Source of the DNA: DTLC01 sp964555645
GTDB lineage: Bacteria; Verrucomicrobiota; Verrucomicrobiia; Limisphaerales; DTLC01
NCBI GenBank assembly: GCA_964555645.1
Contig: CAZKTA010000031.1
Location: 1 to 24,529, forward strand
Direction: 5' to 3'
DNA length: 24,529 nt
Position numbers and translations under genes: made by a program. The notes below the pieces were generated by a model, which did not search any database, had not been told where the DNA came from, and was given only the letters and a program-made list of their open reading frames with translations. Position 1 is the stretch's first letter. The number at the start of each line of letters is the position of its first letter. Shown piece after piece: positions 7,761 to 16,911 of this stretch.

Positions 7761-9140
7761 ATGACGGTACTAAACGGCATTTACATTGCCGCCGCTGTGA
7801 TTTTGTTGTTTGGAGCGGCGATTTTCGTACATGAATTCGGCCATTTCATCGCTGCGCGGTGGCGCGGTATGAAGGTTGAGGCGTTTGCGCTCGGGTTCGG
7901 CCCAAAACTGTTCAAATGGACGCGCAAAGGTGTCGAATACTCGATCAGGTTGATCCCGGCGGGTGGATTTGTTCGGCTGCCGCAGATGGGCCCAATTGCG
8001 CCGCTTGAAGGCTCGAGTGATTCGGAAGAAAAACTTACCCCTGCATCACCACTGTCGAAGGTTATAGTTTCATTTGCCGGACCTGCAATGAACGTCGTTT
8101 TCGCTTTTTTGGTCGGCACAGTTGTGTGGCTTACCGGTCTGCCTGAGGCGGTGAACCCACCGATAATAGGTTACGTCGAGCCAGACAGCGAAGAAGCTCA
8201 ACTCGGTATCATGCCGGGCGATAGAATAGTCATGGTTGACGGCCGAAAAATCCAGTCCTGGGAGCATGTGCTCCAAGCGACCGCGTTTGCCCGCACAAAT
8301 GTTGTGCCGGTTGTTATTGAGCGGGACGGCGTGCACAAGACATACCATCTTAAAGCGGTTCATAATGAAGTTTTCGGTGTGAAATTGCTTCGGCTTGAAC
8401 CGCGTGATCACCCTGAAATTACCGAAGTCTCTTCCGGGTCAGCCGCCCAGGCTGCAGGGTTGAAACCCGGCGACAGGATCATCGAGTTCGCGGGCGTGCC
8501 GATTGTAGGTCGCGAACAATTGATAAAACTCATCGAGCAACGACCGGAACAGCCAACCGAGATCGTGATCGAACGCGATAAGCAAAAGCTTACACTTGTG
8601 GTTACCCCCACAAGATTACCGAGGACAGGCAAAGGCAGACTCGGTGTTGCGTTGAGCACAAGCAGCACGCAAGTGTATGTGCTCAAAAGGCCCGGGCCAA
8701 CGCCTTGGGCGCAGGTGCGCGAGTCACTCGAGATGACGTTTAGAGTGCTCGATGCGCTGGTCCACTCAAAGCGTACGGGTGTTGGGGCAGGCGACCTGAG
8801 CGGCCCGGTCGGCATATTTGCAATGCTTGCTGCATGGGTAAACACAGATTTCCGGCTTGCGTTGCGCTTTCTTGTGACGCTGAACGCGTGTCTTGCAGTG
8901 CTAAATTTGCTCCCTATACCTGTGCTTGATGGTGGGCACATTGTATTTGCGCTGGTTGAGAAGATCAGAGGCAAACCACTAAGCGCCAAGCTCGTTGAAT
9001 ACACCACAACTGCATTTGCGGCGTTGTTAATCGGGTTCATCCTTTACGTAACGGTTTTCGATATTAAACGGTTGCCGTTGTTCAGTTCTTGGCTCAAGAC
9101 AAAGGCAAGGATCGAACAGGTTGAACCTGCTCCGCCATAA
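7761..9140 (+). CDS. rseP: Site-2 intramembrane zinc metalloprotease RseP
   Basis: RseP cleaves transmembrane segments of anti-sigma factors and remnant signal peptides within the inner membrane. The 459-residue protein has the zinc motif HEFGH at 24-28 in the first membrane helix. It has two PDZ domains at about 136-200 (GIMPGDRIVMVDGR) and 217-285 (GLKPGDRIIEFAGV). The third metal ligand lies in the C-terminal NLLPIPVLDGGH motif (D390), followed by closing membrane helices. Two PDZ domains match the E. coli arrangement. An in-frame TTG (7731) and ATG (7743) lie upstream. I prefer ATG 7761 because a purine-rich GGGG (about 7748-7751) sits about 10 bases before it and the membrane helix then starts at the usual place. 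ispG begins three bases after its stop, suggesting co-translation. Its substrate here is unknown. Confidence 0.95.
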   Translation: MTVLNGIYIAAAVILLFGAAIFVHEFGHFIAARWRGMKVEAFALGFGPKLFKWTRKGVEYSIRLIPAGGFVRLPQMGPIAPLEGSSDSEEKLTPASPLSKVIVSFAGPAMNVVFAFLVGTVVWLTGLPEAVNPPIIGYVEPDSEEAQLGIMPGDRIVMVDGRKIQSWEHVLQATAFARTNVVPVVIERDGVHKTYHLKAVHNEVFGVKLLRLEPRDHPEITEVSSGSAAQAAGLKPGDRIIEFAGVPIVGREQLIKLIEQRPEQPTEIVIERDKQKLTLVVTPTRLPRTGKGRLGVALSTSSTQVYVLKRPGPTPWAQVRESLEMTFRVLDALVHSKRTGVGAGDLSGPVGIFAMLAAWVNTDFRLALRFLVTLNACLAVLNLLPIPVLDGGHIVFALVEKIRGKPLSAKLVEYTTTAFAALLIGFILYVTVFDIKRLPLFSSWLKTKARIEQVEPAPP

Positions 9141-9143
9141 TAA

Positions 9144-10949
9144 ATGCAGATGCGGTACTGCGACTCGCTTTACTTTTACCAACGCCGGCACACACGCGAA
9201 GTTGTTGCGGGTGATCCGTGCCGAGGAGGTGTCATAATCGGTGGGAACAACCCGATTGTTGTTCAGTCAATGCTAACCTGTGACACGCTTGACACAGCCG
9301 CGTGTGTCCAGCAAACGCTTGAGCTAGTTGCAGCCGGTTGCCAAATGGTACGACTCACCGTGCAAACGGTCCGGCATGCAGCGAATCTTGCAAATATAGC
9401 CGCCGAGCTGCGCAAACGCGGCTGCACCGTGCCGCTTGTTGCTGATGTACATTTCAAACCTGAAATTGCGCTTGAGGCCGTCAAATGGGTTGAGGCGGTG
9501 CGGATTAACCCTGGCAATTATGCTGACCGAAAAAAGTTCGTTATCAAAGAATACTCGGACGCTGACTACGCAGCTGAGCTGGTGCGTGTCGAGCAAGCCT
9601 TTGAACCGCTTGTGCTCCAATGCAAACGGCTCGGACGCGCACTACGGATCGGCGTAAACCACGGGTCGCTTTCAGACCGGATCATGAACAGGTACGGCGA
9701 CACGCCGGTTGGCATGGTCGAAAGCGCCCTGGAGTTCGCGCGCATCTGCCGCAAATACGATTTTCACAATTTCAAGTTTTCGCTCAAGGCATCAAACCCC
9801 AAGGTCATGATCCAGAGCTATCGCATGCTGGTCGCACGGTTGACCGAGCTCGGACCGGACTGGAATTACCCCTTGCACCTCGGTGTCACGGAAGCCGGCG
9901 AGGGCGAAGACGCACGAATCAAAAGTGCAATTGGCATCGGTTCGTTGCTCTGCGACGGGCTCGGCGACACAATCCGCGTCTCATTAGCGGAGCCGTCGGT
10001 AAATGAAATTGAGGTTTGCCGCGATTTGCTTGCCCAGATTCCGCTTCTCACCGCCAATTCCCAGACCAGTACCTCAACAATCCAACGTTTCAACAACTTA
10101 CCGCCGGCATTCAACCCTTTTAGCTACCAGCGCCGTCCGACAACTGAACTTGAGCTTTCCCCGGGCATCAGTTGTGGTGGGCATCAGCCTGTGCGTGTTG
10201 TTGTTCAACGAACAGCCTATAACACGTTGACGGGCACAGCCGGCCCGGATGACGAGATTAAGCCGGAAGCAGTGTACGAAAACCTGCCAGTTGCCGAGGT
10301 TAACCCAGCCGATGAGTTCGCGCTGCCGATGCCGAACCAACTTGTGACCGTCAAGGACGGCGTTGACCTGCCTCCAATTGCAGCGTTTCGGCTATTGTCA
10401 GCTCGGCTTGCCCAACATGGCTTGTCTAATCCAATTCTGCTAAAAGACTGCCTTGCGGTACCGCGTGAACCGATTGCATCAAAGATCGCGCTGTTACAAG
10501 CCGCAACAGTTCTTGGCTCTCTGCTTGTGGATGGCATCGGAGACGCAGTCATGGTCAGAACCGAGCATGACCCCCAGCGCGCACTTAAGCTTGCCTATGA
10601 CATTTTGCAGGCTGCAGGATGCAGAACGTTCAAGGCCGAGTTTATCGCGTGCCCGTCGTGCGGCCGGACACTGTTCGACCTACAAACTGTCACAGCCAAG
10701 ATCAAGGCGCGTACACAACACCTCAAAGGCGTCAAAATTGCAATCATGGGCTGTGTGGTAAATGGCCCGGGCGAAATGGCAGATGCAGATTTCGGTTATG
10801 TGGGTGGTGCACCTGGCAAGGTAAACCTTTACGTCGGCAAGACACCTGTCCGGTTTAACGTAACCGAAACTGAAGCCGTTGAAGCTCTGGTCGAGTTGAT
10901 CCGGCAGCACGGCAAATGGACCGAGCCAAAAACGCTTCGGGGTGTTTAG
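9144..10949 (+). CDS. ispG: 4-hydroxy-3-methylbut-2-en-1-yl diphosphate synthase, large three-domain type
   Basis: IspG (GcpE) reductively converts MEcPP to HMBPP late in the MEP pathway using a [4Fe-4S] cluster. At 601 residues this is the large form known from plants, Chlamydiae, Verrucomicrobia and Bacteroidetes, not the roughly 370-residue form of most bacteria. It has an N-terminal TIM barrel (about 20-310, with VQSM, LVADVHFKPEIAL and EAVRINPGNY). A middle insert domain follows (about 320-490). The C-terminal reductase-like domain holds the cluster ligands C503 and C506 (ACPSCGRT), C537 (IMGCVVNGPGE) and E544. All three cysteines and the glutamate are present. It starts three bases after rseP, so translational coupling is likely. 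Dxr, the first enzyme of the pathway, is encoded two genes upstream. Confidence 0.97.
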   Translation: MQMRYCDSLYFYQRRHTREVVAGDPCRGGVIIGGNNPIVVQSMLTCDTLDTAACVQQTLELVAAGCQMVRLTVQTVRHAANLANIAAELRKRGCTVPLVADVHFKPEIALEAVKWVEAVRINPGNYADRKKFVIKEYSDADYAAELVRVEQAFEPLVLQCKRLGRALRIGVNHGSLSDRIMNRYGDTPVGMVESALEFARICRKYDFHNFKFSLKASNPKVMIQSYRMLVARLTELGPDWNYPLHLGVTEAGEGEDARIKSAIGIGSLLCDGLGDTIRVSLAEPSVNEIEVCRDLLAQIPLLTANSQTSTSTIQRFNNLPPAFNPFSYQRRPTTELELSPGISCGGHQPVRVVVQRTAYNTLTGTAGPDDEIKPEAVYENLPVAEVNPADEFALPMPNQLVTVKDGVDLPPIAAFRLLSARLAQHGLSNPILLKDCLAVPREPIASKIALLQAATVLGSLLVDGIGDAVMVRTEHDPQRALKLAYDILQAAGCRTFKAEFIACPSCGRTLFDLQTVTAKIKARTQHLKGVKIAIMGCVVNGPGEMADADFGYVGGAPGKVNLYVGKTPVRFNVTETEAVEALVELIRQHGKWTEPKTLRGV

Positions 10950-11067
10950 TAATTTTGCGCCGCGACTGCTGCCGTATAAGTGCAAGCAGTTTGCAAAGCC
11001 AAGTTTTGCGCGTACGTATTTATGCTAGTGGCAGCATGGTTCACGATTTGTCGGGGTAGTCGCCGTA

Positions 11068-11097
11068 TTGACACCAAAAACAGATTTTGGGTAACCT
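11068..11097 (+). promoter_or_regulatory. Possible promoter of the secreted-protein gene
   Basis: A perfect TTGACA (11068-11073) is followed after 18 bases by TAACCT (11092-11097). This sits about 30 bases before the ATG at 11128. The -35 is consensus and the -10 is weak. The gene after it has no Shine-Dalgarno, so this transcript would have a short leader. Called by eye. Confidence 0.35.
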
Positions 11098-11127
11098 ACG
11101 GATGTTAAATCTGCCAAACCAAATAAC

Positions 11128-12492
11128 ATGAAACTCAGACTCAGCCTGGCAATCGTCTGGATTGTGGCAGCACATGTTGGCACAACCGCACCATTCACAC
11201 CGGGTAACCTCGTTGTTTACCGCGTCGGCGACGGCTCAATAGGGTTGACGAACAGAGGCAACCCTGTCTTTCTCGACGAGTACACCACAAACGGCGTGCT
11301 TGTGCAGTCCATAATGTTGCCAACCAATGCAGTTAACGGAGCATATCCACTGATTGCAAGTGGTACGGCAACGTCGGAAGGTCTGCTCACATGCTCGACC
11401 GATGGCCGATACCTGGTTTTCGCGGGTTACGGAACAACCTTGGGCGGCGCGGCAGTACTTGCTGACAGCGCTTCAACAAACATTCCGCGTGTGGTCGGGC
11501 GAGTTGATTGGCTCGGGAATATTAACACTACGACTGCACTGACAAATTTTGCATCTAGCAACAACCCGCGCAGCGCAGCAAGTGACAACGGCACGAACCT
11601 TTGGGTTGGCGGCGCCGGAACCGTTGCAGCAGCGCCTGGCGGCGTCGCTTTCGCTACGTTGGGCACAAACAAGGCAACGGTTGTCAGCACAAACCCGGTT
11701 AACAACATCCGACAGGTGGCAATCTTTGGCGGCCAACTCTACGCCAGCACAGCATCGGGGACCACATTCCGCATCGGTAAGGTCGGCACCGGTTTGCCAA
11801 CCGGTGATTCAGTTGTGATTACCGCATTGCCTGGTGTGCCGACTAATGCAGGCAGTCCGTATGCGTTTGTCATGCTGAGCCTTACAGGTGGGGCTGGACC
11901 CGATACACTATACGTCGCTGATGACAGCTTTCATGGGATAATCAAGTATTCGCTTGTAGGCGACAGTTGGGTCTCAAACGGGATAATTGCCGCAAGCGCC
12001 GTCCGCGGACTGACAGTTGCGGTTTCCGTTTCAGAGAGGGCGACTAACGTGTATCTGTACGCAACCACAGGCGCGGGAACCGCCGCTGGAGGCGGGTCGC
12101 TCTTCGCGGCGACTGACACAGCCGGATACAACACACCGCCGAGTGTTACCAACGCAACTGTGATCGCCACTGCAGCTGCAAGGACTGCGTTTCGCGGAGT
12201 CGCGTTTGCGCCGGTTGCGCCGCCGGCTCAACCACAAGTTGAACCACCCCAAATCCTTAAGCTCGAGATCACAAACAGCAACGTCACATTGACATGGTCA
12301 GCACAGGCCGGCGTAACAAACTATGTACAAGCCGCAACAACGCCTCAGGGCGGTATAGTCCCCGGTACGTTCGCGGACATAAGCGAGGCAATTGAAATTT
12401 TGGGCAGCGGCACGGTCATTACAAACTGGACCGAGCCAGACGGCGCAACTAACTTGCCAGCACGGTATTACCGGATTCGCGCCGTTAGGTAA
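11128..12492 (+). CDS. Secreted propeller-like protein with C-terminal Fn3-like domain
   Basis: The 454-residue protein starts with a clear Sec signal peptide (MKLRLSLAIVWIVAAHVG then TTA, cleavage expected near residue 21). The mature part opens FTPGNLVVYRVGDGS and continues in Gly/Thr/Ala/Asn-rich strands with repeated phrases (LVFAGYGT, LWVGGAGT, QLYASTASGT, TLYVADDS, NVYLYATTG). This suggests a beta-propeller or similar all-beta fold up to about 370. The last 82 residues (373-454) form a separate domain with LTWSAQAGVTNYVQAATTPQ and a terminal ARYYRIRAVR, the kind of Fn3/Ig-like tail common in verrucomicrobial exported proteins. There are almost no cysteines in the mature part and no PEP-CTERM tail. 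No catalytic residues or enzyme family can be named. It stands alone after ispG. Confidence 0.85.
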   Translation: MKLRLSLAIVWIVAAHVGTTAPFTPGNLVVYRVGDGSIGLTNRGNPVFLDEYTTNGVLVQSIMLPTNAVNGAYPLIASGTATSEGLLTCSTDGRYLVFAGYGTTLGGAAVLADSASTNIPRVVGRVDWLGNINTTTALTNFASSNNPRSAASDNGTNLWVGGAGTVAAAPGGVAFATLGTNKATVVSTNPVNNIRQVAIFGGQLYASTASGTTFRIGKVGTGLPTGDSVVITALPGVPTNAGSPYAFVMLSLTGGAGPDTLYVADDSFHGIIKYSLVGDSWVSNGIIAASAVRGLTVAVSVSERATNVYLYATTGAGTAAGGGSLFAATDTAGYNTPPSVTNATVIATAAARTAFRGVAFAPVAPPAQPQVEPPQILKLEITNSNVTLTWSAQAGVTNYVQAATTPQGGIVPGTFADISEAIEILGSGTVITNWTEPDGATNLPARYYRIRAVR

Positions 12493-13256
12493 TTCAACGT
12501 TTGCCCGGCACCCGGGTTCCGTCAAGCTCGCAGTCTGCACCTACCAAAAGTGCAACCTAAAGCATTTCCGCCTTGAACGGCACCATTTAGCCCGAATTAC
12601 TTGGTTGACTGTGGAACGCGTGCGGTTTTTTGGTTGCGCGCGCGCAAAACATATTCAAAAACAAACTTGTTCCTGAACCGACCCGCATGCCGTGCGCAAA
12701 TGTGCTGGACCCAAGGCCTGACTGCATGCGGGCAGCGACAGGCAAGCGCGTCCAACGACACACAAAGACAGTTATGCCGCCCAATCCAGTTTTCGGGTTT
12801 CAGTGGGCTAGGCAGTTGCGCTGCCCACAGTATATGGGCAAGTACGCATGGAGCCCGCGCCTCTCGCATTTTGGTAAAGATGCAATCCCAAACTGTAACC
12901 GGCTCTAGTTTCTCTCTGATCAAAACTGGCAGCTTATGACTTTACCCATCGGGCGTGTTCTGTTCCGGCCGCAACGGGCCATGCAGTCCTATAATAACAA
13001 TAGGTCGGGTCGGCTCGCCCAGCCGATCGCAACTTTAAAGGTGCTGCATCGTTGATGCGACCGCCTGAGCAAGGTCAGCAGAAAGCAGTGTTTGAAAGCT
13101 GTATGCGCAAGGCACAATACAGCCGTTCATTCCTTGGAGAACCACAGCAACCTAAACCCGGCAAAAAAAATTTATGCCCCGCCACTCGATAGACGGGACC
13201 GGCCATCATGGCCATTGCCAGTTCCAAGCCAAACCTCCAAAGGTAAACAAGATAGC
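12493..13256. other. Convergent gap without a clear gene
   Basis: This is 764 bases between the plus-strand secreted-protein gene and the minus-strand pseudouridine synthase gene, so both 3' ends face it. Two small adjacent hairpins occur: CCTAT/ATAGG (12988-13004) and TCGGCT/AGCCGA (13010-13026). Neither has a T-run, so neither is a clear terminator. The only frame with a nearby ribosome-binding-like sequence is the 45-codon one at 13055-13192. Frames of about 100 codons on both strands around 12597-12939 overlap each other and look like chance. Confidence 0.45.
13055..13192 (+). CDS. Doubtful 45-residue ORF
   Basis: The ATG is preceded by AAAGGTG about 11 bases upstream, a weak ribosome-binding site. 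The product (MRPPEQGQQKAVFESCMRKA, then QYSRSFLGEPQQPKPGKKNL and a short tail) is polar, basic and Gln/Pro-rich, which fits a small soluble protein or the end of a decayed gene. No family is recognised. It is too short to separate from chance by reading alone. Confidence 0.2.
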   Translation: MRPPEQGQQKAVFESCMRKAQYSRSFLGEPQQPKPGKKNLCPATR

Positions 13257-14018
13257 TTAGTCGAACCCGAACTCTTTGAGGAATTCGGCTGTTGGCGCCG
13301 TAATTTGGACCGGCCGTTTCGTAAATGGATCAATGTAAACCAGCTCGATTGCGCGCAGACCAATCGAAAACGTTCGTGGCCGTTTTTCTGACTCGAACAG
13401 TTGACGGGTTCGTCCATACACGATATCGCCCACAACCGGATGCTGTGCTGCAGCTAAGTGCACACGAATCTGATGCGTGCGGCCTGTGATAGGCTCGGCT
13501 TCCAACAAAGAAATCTCGCCAAGCGCAGGATCAACGCGCGTCTTGAGCAGACGAAATCTTGTTTCTGCTTCTTCGCCGACGCGTGAATCGACTTTGACCC
13601 TACCTGTTGTCGCTACCTCATCACGCAGTTTAAGCGAACAAACCCAAGCCGATTCTCTTGGGATGCCATGAACAATTGCAAGGTAAAGCTTCCTGACCTT
13701 GCGCGTTTCGAACAACCGCGTGAACGGCTCAATTGCACCCCGGCTTTTGACACATAAGAGCACGCCGCTTGTGTCGGCATCGAGTCTGTGCACGTACCTC
13801 AAAAATTTTAGATTTCTGCACTTGGCCCAAAACTCGCCCGCCGCAATTGCAGCCTCGATCTCCGCCTGAAGATTGCGCGCAGTATGCCCCCAATGCGCCG
13901 GCACAACAAGCCAGCCAACAGGTTTGTCTATGGCAATAACGGACCTGTCCTCGTACAAGATCGGTATGCGTACGTGTCTGCCAACCCGCCCCAGCTCGAT
14001 GTAATTTGTCTTCGCCAC
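13257..14018 (-). CDS. RluA-family RNA pseudouridine synthase
   Basis: The enzyme isomerises specific uridines to pseudouridine in rRNA or tRNA. The 253-residue protein has the catalytic signature HRLDADTSGVLL (77-88), with nucleophile D80. It also has the family's IDKPVGWLVVPAH (30-42), RKLYLAIVHG and the late motifs PITGRTHQIRVHL and HPVVGDIVYG. No N-terminal S4 RNA-binding domain is present, so it resembles the short RluA/TruC/RluC-like relatives; the exact target base cannot be assigned. The start is GTG, four bases after the TGA stop of the FAD/Fe-S dehydrogenase gene, which strongly suggests translational coupling. No in-frame ATG would keep the conserved N-terminus. Confidence 0.92.
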   Translation of the reverse strand: MAKTNYIELGRVGRHVRIPILYEDRSVIAIDKPVGWLVVPAHWGHTARNLQAEIEAAIAAGEFWAKCRNLKFLRYVHRLDADTSGVLLCVKSRGAIEPFTRLFETRKVRKLYLAIVHGIPRESAWVCSLKLRDEVATTGRVKVDSRVGEEAETRFRLLKTRVDPALGEISLLEAEPITGRTHQIRVHLAAAQHPVVGDIVYGRTRQLFESEKRPRTFSIGLRAIELVYIDPFTKRPVQITAPTAEFLKEFGFD

Positions 14019-14022
14019 TGGC

Positions 14023-16911
14023 TCAGTTAGCAGCTAGCGCACCTGCCAGAAATTCAGCCATGTGCAACGGCTGCGCGTTCGTGAGGTGAGTTACCTGTTG
14101 CCTGCAGCTTGTACCGGAAACAATCAGCATGGCGTCTTTGGGCAATTGATTAATTTGTGTTACCAACGGTTCAGCAACCTTGACCGAAAGCGCATATTTT
14201 GACTCCAACATCCCGAATGCACCTGCCATACCGCAACAGCCGGTGTCGAACAGCCGGCCTTCACGCCCCGGTACACACCGTACAAGCTCAACTGCAACCG
14301 AAGGATTCGAGAGTGCTTTTGTATGGCAATGCGCGTGAATCGCGACTAACTCGTGCTTATATGCAAACTGCAATACATTAGGCGCGCGCCGCAGCAACTC
14401 CGCCATGAACTGCTCGAACAAGACACATCGCGCGCCTACCTCATCGGCTCCCGCCAACCCAAGCTCGGCGTAGTCCTGCACAAACATCGCCCAGCAGGAC
14501 GGCTCCAGGAATATCACGGGTGTGTCAGGGGGCAATGCACCTTTCCTTTTTCTGGCACCGGTTGTTGTCAGCCCGAGCATTTCGCTCAGCAGTGCAATGT
14601 TATGTTCGCCCAACAGTCTCGCCTTGGCGAGATTACCCTGGCTAAATGCAGGCCGCCCGCAACATTTGCGGCCTAGCGGCAGAACAACTTCGAACCCGGC
14701 AGCTTCGAGCACTTTGACCGCTGCGATCCCGATGCGTGGCTCGTGGTATCGCACAAAGGTGTCATCCCAAAGAATCACTTTGCCACGCCGTGCATTTGCG
14801 GGTCTGGCGCGCTTTGCGAACCACCGGTCAAATCGCTCAGACGCAAACTTTGGCAAGGACCGTTGTGGCGCAAGGCCAAGCAGCGTGCCCAGCAACCGCC
14901 GCGCCCAACGCCACTCGAGCAAAGCGTTTGCAACCGACGGAACAACACAGCCAACCCGACCGACCAAATCAACCTCACTAAACAACCATTCGCGCAGACC
15001 AAGCCCATAATGCACATGCTGCGCATTCAGCAGCTCGGCCTTTAGCAAAGCCATGTTCACGTTGGACGGGCATTCGATGAGACATGCTTTACAGGCCAGA
15101 CAGGAGCTGAGAACCGTTTCAAGCTCGGTCGCGCGCAATGGCTCGGTATGCTCGATGCCGCGTAATTCGAGCACTGCGCGAATCGCGTTGGCGCGGCCGC
15201 GTGTTGACATCGCCTCCTCATGTGTTGCGATGTACGTCGGGCACATAGTAGGTGTATCCTTCAGACACGCGCCGCATCCGTTGCATTGATCTAGATTTTC
15301 GCTGAACGAACCGTCACGCCCGGTAAACCTAAGGACAGGCTCAAATGGCAACCGTAGCTCACGAACCAGATGCGTGCGTAGGTCGCGGTCAATTCGGTAT
15401 TGCCCATCCCAAAGCACCTTACCTGGATTGAGCACATTGCCGGGGTCAAACGTGCGTTTGATCTGGCGCATGACAGCCAAGAGGTCTGGCCCAATGTGTT
15501 CTTCGAGAAATTCTGCCCGCGATAAGCCGAGCCCGTGCTCGCCTGCCAACGACCCCTTAAACTGGCGCAGTAACGCAGACGCTTCAGCAACCACACGCCG
15601 ATACAGTTGCGGCCCGTCCGGCTCGTGCAACCCTATCACTGGTCGGACATGCAATAGACCACCGCCAACGTGACCGTAAAACGACGCGCGTAATCCGTGG
15701 GTCGCGAGTATTTTCTGTAGGCTGGCGATGTAATCGCACAGTTGGCTCGGCCGCACGGCCAGGTCCGCTATACCCTCCAGTGGCTTTGCCTTGCCACGGC
15801 AACTGGTCAGCAGCGATAAACCGTATTTCCGCAGCGCCCACACCATCTCTTGCTGCGCCGGCTCAGACACAAGTTTTGTGCGCAACCCGAGTCGTTTCGC
15901 CGCAAGCGCGCTGAGCTTATCCAGCACTTGGCTGCGCTCGCCCAAAAACTCGACCACAAGCACAGACTCGGCAGGCTTGGTATCCAGTTCGAGTAATTCA
16001 CGCGCAGCCTTAAATTGCGGCGAGCCAATCGCTTGTTCGAGCAGCATACCGTCAATGTGCTCGATTGCCGCAGCCTCCAAATCAAGCAGTTCACCTGCAG
16101 CCTGCATTGCCTCATGCACAGATGCGAAAAACACCATGCCTAGCGCTTTTGCGCGTGGCAATGGCACAAGGTTAATTTCTGCCGATACAACCGCAGCAAG
16201 CGTGCCTTCGCTACCGCAGATCAACTCCACTAAATTGCCCGGGTTATCCAAAAACCGGCTCAGGGCATAGCCATGCCAACGTTTTGCCAGGCCGGGCGGC
16301 ATACGCTCGCGAATCTGCTGTGCATGCGCTTGAACTAGCCGTGCCAGGCGCTCTCGCTCAACCCGCGCATCGCTACTGTGTGAGCTAAGTGTGACCACAC
16401 GCCCATCAGCCAGTACAGCCTCCACAGAGACCACATGGTCTGAAGTTAGCCCGTAAACCTGCACGCGTGCACCGGAAGAGTTGTTTGCGATCATCCCCCC
16501 GAACGTTGCACGTGAGCTTGTAGCTACATCTGGGCCGAACATAAGCCGGTGCGGCCCAACAAACCGATTCAGCGTGTCAAGCACAACCCCTGCACCGACA
16601 CGCACGGTGCGCCTCTCAAGATCAAGGCCGGTTATCTGCCGATTGTACCGTGAGAAATCAATTACCACACCGCTCCCAACGGCGCCCCCCGCTAAGCCTG
16701 TGCCTGCCCCGCGAGGAATTACCACCAGCCCAGCCTCGGCAGCCGCGCGAATGATCGCCGCTGCCTGTATCGCGCCACGCGGGAACGCCACTGCAACAGG
16801 CTCGATTTGGTAAATCGAGGCATCTGTCGCGTACAACTGGCGCGTCAGATTGTCAAACGCAACTTCGCATCCTGTCGTCTCGAGCGCACGTCTTTGTCTG
16901 CTGGACAACAT
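14023..16911 (-). CDS. FAD- and Fe-S-binding D-2-hydroxyacid dehydrogenase (GlcD-GlcF-like fusion, YdiJ type)
   Basis: This 962-residue fusion joins a flavin dehydrogenase to an electron-transfer module. Residues about 36-250 form the FAD-binding PCMH domain (PRGAGTGLAGGAVGSGVVID; ATFGGMIANNSSGARV). Residues 260-500 form the FAD-oxidase C-terminal domain (FYGHVGGGLLHVRP; GEHGLG at 457-462). Two ferredoxin-like Cys motifs follow, C543/C546/C549 with C557 and C604/C607/C610 with C614. Then come two CCG domains with C750-C751 (KCCGRP), EPSCW (C806) and C892-C893 (GCCGMAG). The order matches E. coli YdiJ and other D-lactate, glycolate or D-2-hydroxyglutarate dehydrogenases. Electrons would pass from FAD to the Fe-S centres and on to the respiratory chain. 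The actual substrate cannot be read from sequence. All key motifs are intact. It is followed after four bases by the pseudouridine synthase gene. Confidence 0.93.
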   Translation of the reverse strand: MLSSRQRRALETTGCEVAFDNLTRQLYATDASIYQIEPVAVAFPRGAIQAAAIIRAAAEAGLVVIPRGAGTGLAGGAVGSGVVIDFSRYNRQITGLDLERRTVRVGAGVVLDTLNRFVGPHRLMFGPDVATSSRATFGGMIANNSSGARVQVYGLTSDHVVSVEAVLADGRVVTLSSHSSDARVERERLARLVQAHAQQIRERMPPGLAKRWHGYALSRFLDNPGNLVELICGSEGTLAAVVSAEINLVPLPRAKALGMVFFASVHEAMQAAGELLDLEAAAIEHIDGMLLEQAIGSPQFKAARELLELDTKPAESVLVVEFLGERSQVLDKLSALAAKRLGLRTKLVSEPAQQEMVWALRKYGLSLLTSCRGKAKPLEGIADLAVRPSQLCDYIASLQKILATHGLRASFYGHVGGGLLHVRPVIGLHEPDGPQLYRRVVAEASALLRQFKGSLAGEHGLGLSRAEFLEEHIGPDLLAVMRQIKRTFDPGNVLNPGKVLWDGQYRIDRDLRTHLVRELRLPFEPVLRFTGRDGSFSENLDQCNGCGACLKDTPTMCPTYIATHEEAMSTRGRANAIRAVLELRGIEHTEPLRATELETVLSSCLACKACLIECPSNVNMALLKAELLNAQHVHYGLGLREWLFSEVDLVGRVGCVVPSVANALLEWRWARRLLGTLLGLAPQRSLPKFASERFDRWFAKRARPANARRGKVILWDDTFVRYHEPRIGIAAVKVLEAAGFEVVLPLGRKCCGRPAFSQGNLAKARLLGEHNIALLSEMLGLTTTGARKRKGALPPDTPVIFLEPSCWAMFVQDYAELGLAGADEVGARCVLFEQFMAELLRRAPNVLQFAYKHELVAIHAHCHTKALSNPSVAVELVRCVPGREGRLFDTGCCGMAGAFGMLESKYALSVKVAEPLVTQINQLPKDAMLIVSGTSCRQQVTHLTNAQPLHMAEFLAGALAAN

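Noticed and set aside
12597..12939. Frames of 108 and 112 codons on opposite strands
   Set aside because: They overlap almost completely, are rich in Arg, Cys and Trp as in random frames, and match nothing I know.
13201..13215. GGCCATCATGGCC palindrome near the end of the pseudouridine synthase gene
   Set aside because: A single short palindrome with a one-base centre, no T-run and no second copy; expected by chance at this base composition.
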